This document shows, piece after piece, positions 60,125-64,000 of a stretch of 64,000 nucleotides of DNA. Every line of letters begins with the position of its first letter. Position 1 is the first letter of the stretch. The position numbers and the translations under genes are program-made. The stretch is taken from the NCBI GenBank assembly GCA_023139045.1, contig JAGLOJ010000014.1, positions 32,728 through 96,727 of the forward strand. Reading direction: 5' to 3'. The DNA comes from Candidatus Sabulitectum sp. GTDB lineage: Bacteria > Fermentibacterota > Fermentibacteria > Fermentibacterales > JCC-6. The notes under the pieces are model-generated. The model was not told where the DNA came from. It worked only from the letters and a program-made list of their open reading frames with translations, and did not search any database.

Positions 60125-62524
60125 ATGACAGCAGTTTCAGTTGCCATCCCCAGACCAATAACAGAGACCTACACATACCTGCTTCCCGAAAACATGCAGG
60201 GCGGCACACTTGAGGGTTGCCGGGTGGTTGTTCCCCTTGGAGGCAGCAGAGTAGTTGGTGTTATCTGGGAATCCAATGCAGAGGTACCCGAGAAACTCAG
60301 ACCAAAGCTGAAAAAAGTAATCCAGCGGTTGGACTCTGATCCCCTCCTGCCCAAAAATGTACTCAAGCTGCTCAAGTGGACAGCAGACTACTACATGACA
60401 CCGCCTGGAATGGTTGCCGCAGCCGCCTTCCCCCCTGGAATGCAGGGCTCTGCTGTAAGAATAATTGAAATAAACACCAATTCAACTCTCAAGCAATACA
60501 CAGGTCAGAGAAAAACCATAGAGTACAAACTTCTCCAAACCCTGACACCAAAAAATCTGCCACTGGACAGTATCCTTGCAGAGGAGGCGGCAAAAGGAAA
60601 AATCCGTAGCTGGTGGCAACCAGAAAAGCTCCCGCCACCCAAACAGATCTCCATTATCGAGTCTCTTGTTCCTCCCGAAGAACTCACCTCCGCCGGGCAC
60701 TCTCTCAAAAAACGGGCTCCAAAACAGGCGGCGATTCTAATAACCCTGGCCCTGAGCGGTACTCTGCCCAAAGCTGAACTTCTCAGATCGGCCAGGTCAA
60801 ACAGAACCTCTCTGGAACGACTCCGTCAGCTAAAATTGATAAAGGAAGTAATAAAAAAAGTACCTCGTGACCCCATGCTGAACTCACCGAATCTGGAAAA
60901 CAAACCAGCACCGACTCTCAACCGGCACCAGACCGAAGCAATACAAAAAATACTGGAAGGAACGAATGCAACAAAAGCGGCAAACAGCAGCCCTGGCACA
61001 TTCCTTCTCCACGGAGTCACCGGCAGCGGTAAAACAGAGGTGTACCTCAGACTCATAGAAGAGGAAATAAAAAACAACAAAGGAGCCATTGTTCTCGTTC
61101 CGGAAATATCCCTCACCCCTCTTGCGGTAAGCAGGTTCAACAACCGGTTCCCAAATAAAGTAGCAGTGCTTCACAGCGGGCTTTCAAAGGGTGAAAGGCT
61201 GGACGCCTGGAGCATGGTCCAGCGGGGTGAACGCAGCATAGTGATCGGCCCCCGCAGCGCTGTCTTCGCGCCTGTTAAAAACCTGGGAATAATAGTCGTG
61301 GACGAGGAGCACGACGACAGCTACAAGCAAAGCTCAATGCCCCGGTACAACGGCCGTGACCTTGCGGTGGTAAGAGGCAGTATTGAAAAAATTCCCGTCA
61401 TTCTCGGCTCCGCAAGCCCCTCGGCGGAAAGCTGGCAGAACGCGCAGCACAATCGCTACACACTGCTTACCCTGCCGGACAGAGCCACAAAAAGAAAGCT
61501 TCCGGAAATAACCCTCATCGATTCCAACCAGCAGGAATTCACCCTTCTCTCCAAACAACTGCTGGCAGCCATAGGCAAACGCACAGCAGCAGGTGAGCAG
61601 AGCATCATTCTTATCAACCGCAGAGGCCACTCCCCCATACAGATGTGTTTTGCGTGCGGTCATGTGGAGAAGTGCCCGGCATGTGACATTTCGATGACCT
61701 ACCACCGCCACGGAGAAATCCTCCGCTGCCACCACTGCGGCCACTGGAAGAGCGCAAAAACAAGATGCCCCCAGTGCAAAGGAGAAGAATACAAGAGACA
61801 GGGTCCCGGAATCCAGAAGGTACAGGATGCCCTGAAGGAACTCCTTCCACAGACCAGAGTTATCAGAATGGACGCCGACACAACCAGCACCAGATCTTCA
61901 CACTGGAAAATCATTCAGCAGTTCACAAAAGGCGAAGGTGATGTTCTCCTGGGTACTCAAATGGTTGCCAAGGGCCATGACTTCCCCGGTGTAACTCTCG
62001 CTGCGGTAATTGGTGCCGAGATGGGTCTCTACATGCCTGACTTCAGAGCCCAGGAAAGAACTTTCAACCTTCTCCTTCAGGTGGCGGGCCGCGCAGGAAG
62101 AGGCGAAAAACCCGGCGAGGTAATCATCCAGACCACCGACCCCGACAACCCAATAATCCGGATGGCCTGCAACCACGATTACAAGGGCTTCATAAAACAG
62201 GAACTGGAAATGCGTAAAACCCTCAGCAACCCGCCATCAACCAGAATGGTCAGACTGCTCTGGTCGGGCAAAGACCAGAGAAGAGCAAAAAAAGCAGCAG
62301 ACCTGACCTGCAAAACAGACCTCCCACCCGACTGCACCCTGCTCGGTCCAAGCGAAGCAGCCATGGCAAAGATCGCAGACAAATACCGCTACAGCGCCCT
62401 GCTCAAAGCCCCCAGCCACGCAACCCTCAAAGCAGCCGTAACCACAATGAGAAACACCTTCAACGAACTGAAACAAACCACCGTTCGCATGGATGTGGAT
62501 GTGGATCCCCGGAACCTGATGTAG
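60125..62524 (+). CDS. priA: Primosomal helicase PriA
   Basis: 799 residues. Restarts stalled replication forks as a 3'-5' DNA helicase. The N-terminal 3'-DNA-binding domain has AIPRPITETYTYLLPE and CRVVVPLGGSRVVGVIW. The helicase core has Walker A LLHGVTGSGKTEVYL near residue 298, DEEH in VVDEEHDDSYKQSS near 392, and RAGRGEKPGEVIIQT. Eight Cys in CFACGHVEKCPAC and CHHCGHWKSAKTRCPQC near 510-550 bind two zinc ions. The frame is open from 60017, inside the amidohydrolase gene; ATG 60125 matches the family's start though its ribosome-binding site is weak. Confidence 0.93.
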   Translation: MTAVSVAIPRPITETYTYLLPENMQGGTLEGCRVVVPLGGSRVVGVIWESNAEVPEKLRPKLKKVIQRLDSDPLLPKNVLKLLKWTADYYMTPPGMVAAAAFPPGMQGSAVRIIEINTNSTLKQYTGQRKTIEYKLLQTLTPKNLPLDSILAEEAAKGKIRSWWQPEKLPPPKQISIIESLVPPEELTSAGHSLKKRAPKQAAILITLALSGTLPKAELLRSARSNRTSLERLRQLKLIKEVIKKVPRDPMLNSPNLENKPAPTLNRHQTEAIQKILEGTNATKAANSSPGTFLLHGVTGSGKTEVYLRLIEEEIKNNKGAIVLVPEISLTPLAVSRFNNRFPNKVAVLHSGLSKGERLDAWSMVQRGERSIVIGPRSAVFAPVKNLGIIVVDEEHDDSYKQSSMPRYNGRDLAVVRGSIEKIPVILGSASPSAESWQNAQHNRYTLLTLPDRATKRKLPEITLIDSNQQEFTLLSKQLLAAIGKRTAAGEQSIILINRRGHSPIQMCFACGHVEKCPACDISMTYHRHGEILRCHHCGHWKSAKTRCPQCKGEEYKRQGPGIQKVQDALKELLPQTRVIRMDADTTSTRSSHWKIIQQFTKGEGDVLLGTQMVAKGHDFPGVTLAAVIGAEMGLYMPDFRAQERTFNLLLQVAGRAGRGEKPGEVIIQTTDPDNPIIRMACNHDYKGFIKQELEMRKTLSNPPSTRMVRLLWSGKDQRRAKKAADLTCKTDLPPDCTLLGPSEAAMAKIADKYRYSALLKAPSHATLKAAVTTMRNTFNELKQTTVRMDVDVDPRNLM

Positions 62525-62786
62525 GAAACCTGAAAGAACATCTCAACACGGACACCGACTACACCAACCACACTCTTCCCGAATCCCCAACTGTTAATAA
62601 CAAGACTCCAGCAGCTGCGGCATATACAGCAGCTTGTCAACATTGAGAAATACGATGTTAGTCTACACTTACGGGTCCGATTGGGATATCTTTGCACAAT
62701 TTACATGCCTTGACAGAGTGTATTGTGCATTGTATCCTCAAGCATTAAACTCGGATACTTTTTGAACAGCAGCTGTATATACATCG
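62525..62786. other. Gene-free stretch between priA and the cassette
   Basis: No gene seen in about 260 bases. It contains a consensus promoter at 62710-62738 and ends at the point where the cassette begins. No attC or attI and no integrase fragment was recognised here. Confidence 0.5.
62710..62738 (+). promoter_or_regulatory. Consensus promoter just upstream of the gene cassette
   Basis: TTGACA at 62710-62715, 17 bases, TATCCT at 62733-62738: the same two boxes and spacing as the promoter of the TonB run. Transcription would start near 62745, about 42 bases before the cassette, and run through its gene. Confidence 0.65.
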
Positions 62787-62842
62787 TTGGGCGGCCTATC
62801 TTCATTTCTTTTCGTCCAGAGAATGATAATTGGAATGTGATT

Positions 62843-63373
62843 ATGCGTTGGTTAGTCTCTTGGGACCTTGCAAGCGGGATTGTGGCACCCGCTGTCGTAG
62901 TCGGCATAAGCGTGATGGTGTTACTGCCACGCGCTCTAGCTCGGGGCGAGTCACTCTATGCGCTACCGTTAGTTCTGCTGATTGTTATTGCAGCCACAGC
63001 GCTGATGTTCTGGTTGATCCGCTTGAGCTTTGTGAACTCGCAAGGGTCGAAACGCCCACTCATGAAGCTGGGCCTTCTTTTGTATAGTATCGGCCTGACA
63101 TCCACAATTGGGTTGTTGGTGATTACGACTGGCAAGTTGCTCAATCATGTTCTGCGCTTACACCCTCTATTTCACTATGAAACCGATACGGTTTATTGGA
63201 TCATCTCCGTTTGGACGCTTTTAGAAGGCACACATCATTACGCTTACAAACTGATGTATGGTCGCAGAGATGCTCTTGCCGGCATGCTTATGGATGGCGG
63301 TTTAATAGACCTGCGACGCCCAATTGGTGGAGCAATTGGTATTCAGTTGCTGAGAATGAGAAGGCAGCGATAG
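62843..63373 (+). CDS. Cassette-encoded polytopic membrane protein
   Basis: 176 residues with four hydrophobic helices: SGIVAPAVVVGISVMVLLP, ALPLVLLIVIAATALMFWLI, LGLLLYSIGLTSTIGLLVIT and VYWIISVWTLLEGTHHYAY. The C-terminus is basic (LRRPIGGAIGIQLLRMRRQR). No family recognised, which is usual for cassette genes. The ATG at 62843 has only a weak ribosome-binding site (TTGGAATG); the longer frame from 62723 crosses the cassette boundary and is not credible. It fills the cassette between its edge and attC, as expected. Confidence 0.68.
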   Translation: MRWLVSWDLASGIVAPAVVVGISVMVLLPRALARGESLYALPLVLLIVIAATALMFWLIRLSFVNSQGSKRPLMKLGLLLYSIGLTSTIGLLVITTGKLLNHVLRLHPLFHYETDTVYWIISVWTLLEGTHHYAYKLMYGRRDALAGMLMDGGLIDLRRPIGGAIGIQLLRMRRQR

Positions 63374-63446
63374 CAAATATTCTCGATCAGGATATTTTTC
63401 TGGAGTTCGCTCGCGGTTGTGTATTGCTTTGAACCAGGTATGGGCC

Positions 63447-63510
63447 GCCCAACACTCGCTGCAGCCGACCCGCCCCCACTGGCGCTCCGGCGGGCGGATG
63501 AGCTGGGTCG
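63447..63510 (+). repeat. attC recombination site of the cassette
   Basis: Starts with the R'' box GCCCAAC (63447-63453). The core stem pairs CCG-CCCGCC (63465-63474) with GGCGGGCGG (63489-63497), leaving one unpaired A at 63468, the extrahelical base that directs strand choice in attC. The loop is 14 bases. The matching R' box is TTGGGC at the cassette's left edge. In place, the site ends at G 63510 followed by GCAATA rather than TTRRRY. Confidence 0.72.
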
Positions 63511-63550
63511 GCAATAATAGATATCGCTAAATCTTGGAAAGGATTTGCCA

Positions 63551-63781
63551 ATGATAAGAGGTAAAAGAGCTCTACTTCGTCCGATGAAGAAAGAAGATAT
63601 AGCAATACAACACGAATTTTACCAAGATATTTCAATTCAGGTTTTGAATGGTGGCTTTCCTCACGTTTCACCTGTGGAGCGAGCACAGCAATTATATGAG
63701 AATTTCACAAAAAAAGATCCAGAGGCAGATTGTTTTGCCATTGAAGCGGAAGTTCCCTTTTTAGGGTTCACCTCCCAATGA
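63551..63781 (+). pseudogene. Truncated RimJ/RimL-type GNAT acetyltransferase gene
   Basis: 76 codons. The start MIRGKRALLRPMKKEDIAIQ is a textbook opening of the RimL-like GNAT family, and FAIEAEVPFLGF matches the strand pair that normally leads into motif A. A TGA follows at once, so about 100 residues, including the acetyl-CoA site, are missing. An AAAGGA lies before the ATG. The DNA after it belongs to a gene on the other strand, which suggests a deletion or insertion removed the 3' part. Confidence 0.7.
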
Positions 63782-63798
63782 ATACAACCTATTGCTAT

Positions 63799-64000
63799 TT
63801 AAGAATTTAACTTGCGTTTGTTAAGCTTTTTCTTAGTGGCTACATCAAGGTTCGACATAGCGATTGCTGGAGGCAATTCGATGTTTAGTGTTTCAAGTAA
63901 TTGACGAGACAATTCACGAGGTTTAGGTATTCGCTCCAGTTCTGAAGAGCCTACTTTCTCAATATACATTCCAGCCATCGAGGTAGGACTGCCAGTTACC
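63799..64000 (-). CDS. C-terminal end of an unidentified protein, possibly a transposase (partial)
   Basis: The frame is open from the window edge to TAA at 63799-63801, giving 66 residues: a central ELERIPKPRELSRQLLETLN, then IELPPAIAMSN and a basic end TKKKLNKRKLNS. The composition (A+T-rich codons, Lys-rich tail) differs from the neighbouring chromosome genes. The pattern reminds me of the ends of IS1634-like transposases, but 66 residues without catalytic motifs cannot prove it. Confidence 0.35.
   Translation of the reverse strand, partial: VTGSPTSMAGMYIEKVGSSELERIPKPRELSRQLLETLNIELPPAIAMSNLDVATKKKLNKRKLNS

Larger units (their letters stand above)
62787..63510 (+). mobile_element. Integron-type gene cassette
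   Basis: A 724-base unit with one gene. Its left edge is G|TTGGGCGGCC (G at 62786). Its right end is an attC that opens with GGCCGCCCAAC at 63443-63453, the exact complement of the left edge, so circularising the unit would rebuild a full palindromic attC. The gene in it, 62843-63373, uses more GCG, CGC and CTA-type codons than the host genes. No integrase gene is in the window. Single cassettes far from an integrase are known in many genomes. Confidence 0.72.

Noticed and set aside
1-64000. CRISPR arrays, rRNA genes, prophage or replication origin.
   Set aside because: No regularly spaced repeats, no rRNA motifs, no phage structural genes and no DnaA-box cluster were seen on reading through the window.

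Overview
The window is one contiguous, gene-dense bacterial chromosome segment of roughly 48% G+C by eye. It probably comes from an uncultured member of the FCB group (Fibrobacterota-Chlorobiota-Bacteroidota and allied candidate phyla); Fermentibacterota or a similar candidate phylum is my best inference. The evidence is large secreted proteins ending in FlgD-like/type IX-like sorting domains, a PorV/UPF0164-type outer-membrane protein, two GWxTD-domain proteins, a TonB-dependent receptor with its own ExbB/ExbD/ExbD/TonB set, and many lipoproteins with plain lipoboxes. The taxonomy rests on family content, not on a marker tree.

Layout. 1-6.7 kb (+): housekeeping genes: the end of ispE, tRNA-Gln, rplY, pth, a DEDDh exonuclease, murA (with Asp at the usual catalytic Cys) and a beta-propeller lipoprotein; a lipoprotein gene on the minus strand interrupts them. 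7.1-22.5 kb (-): a long envelope gene run. It starts at a strong promoter near 22.46 kb and ends at a strong intrinsic terminator at 7.13 kb. In order it encodes the TonB-dependent receptor, the ExbB/TolQ-like, ExbD and ExbD proteins, TonB, a sorted secreted protein, the PorV-like protein, two GWxTD proteins, a second sorted secreted protein and a lipoprotein. 22.7-30.2 kb: an outer-membrane protein, then a decaying stretch with a truncated duplicate, a broken AAA/DUF4143 ATPase and a ruined YyaL-type gene. Between these lies an intact, tightly coupled four-gene membrane operon of unknown function. 30.3-34.2 kb: an ABC-F ATPase, another outer-membrane protein and a GNAT acetyltransferase. 34.2-42.4 kb (-): an eight-gene operon gcvT-gcvH-gcvPA-gcvPB plus two small proteins, a MutL-type ASKHA ATPase and its partner. 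It joins glycine cleavage to a mutase-reactivase-type protein. 42.5-46.0 kb (+): an orphan protein, a PAS-GGDEF diguanylate cyclase and a BrnT/BrnA toxin-antitoxin pair. 46.4-58.8 kb (mostly -): lipoproteins (one a ComEC-like metallo-beta-lactamase), a GT-C glycosyltransferase, a heterodimeric ABC exporter, an MNT/HEPN-type pair and a catalytic plus non-catalytic M16 peptidase pair. 58.9-62.5 kb (+): an amidohydrolase lacking its N-terminal part, then priA.

62.6-64.0 kb is accessory DNA. A single integron-type gene cassette (62787-63510) carries a membrane-protein gene and a well-formed attC. It lies just downstream of a consensus promoter and upstream of a truncated acetyltransferase gene. 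The minus-strand tail at the window edge may be the end of a transposase gene.

The items most worth following up are the cassette and its apparent insertion between a promoter and its gene, the glycine cleavage/MutL operon, the four-gene membrane operon with its acidic secreted partner, and the TonB-energised envelope cluster with acidic linkers.
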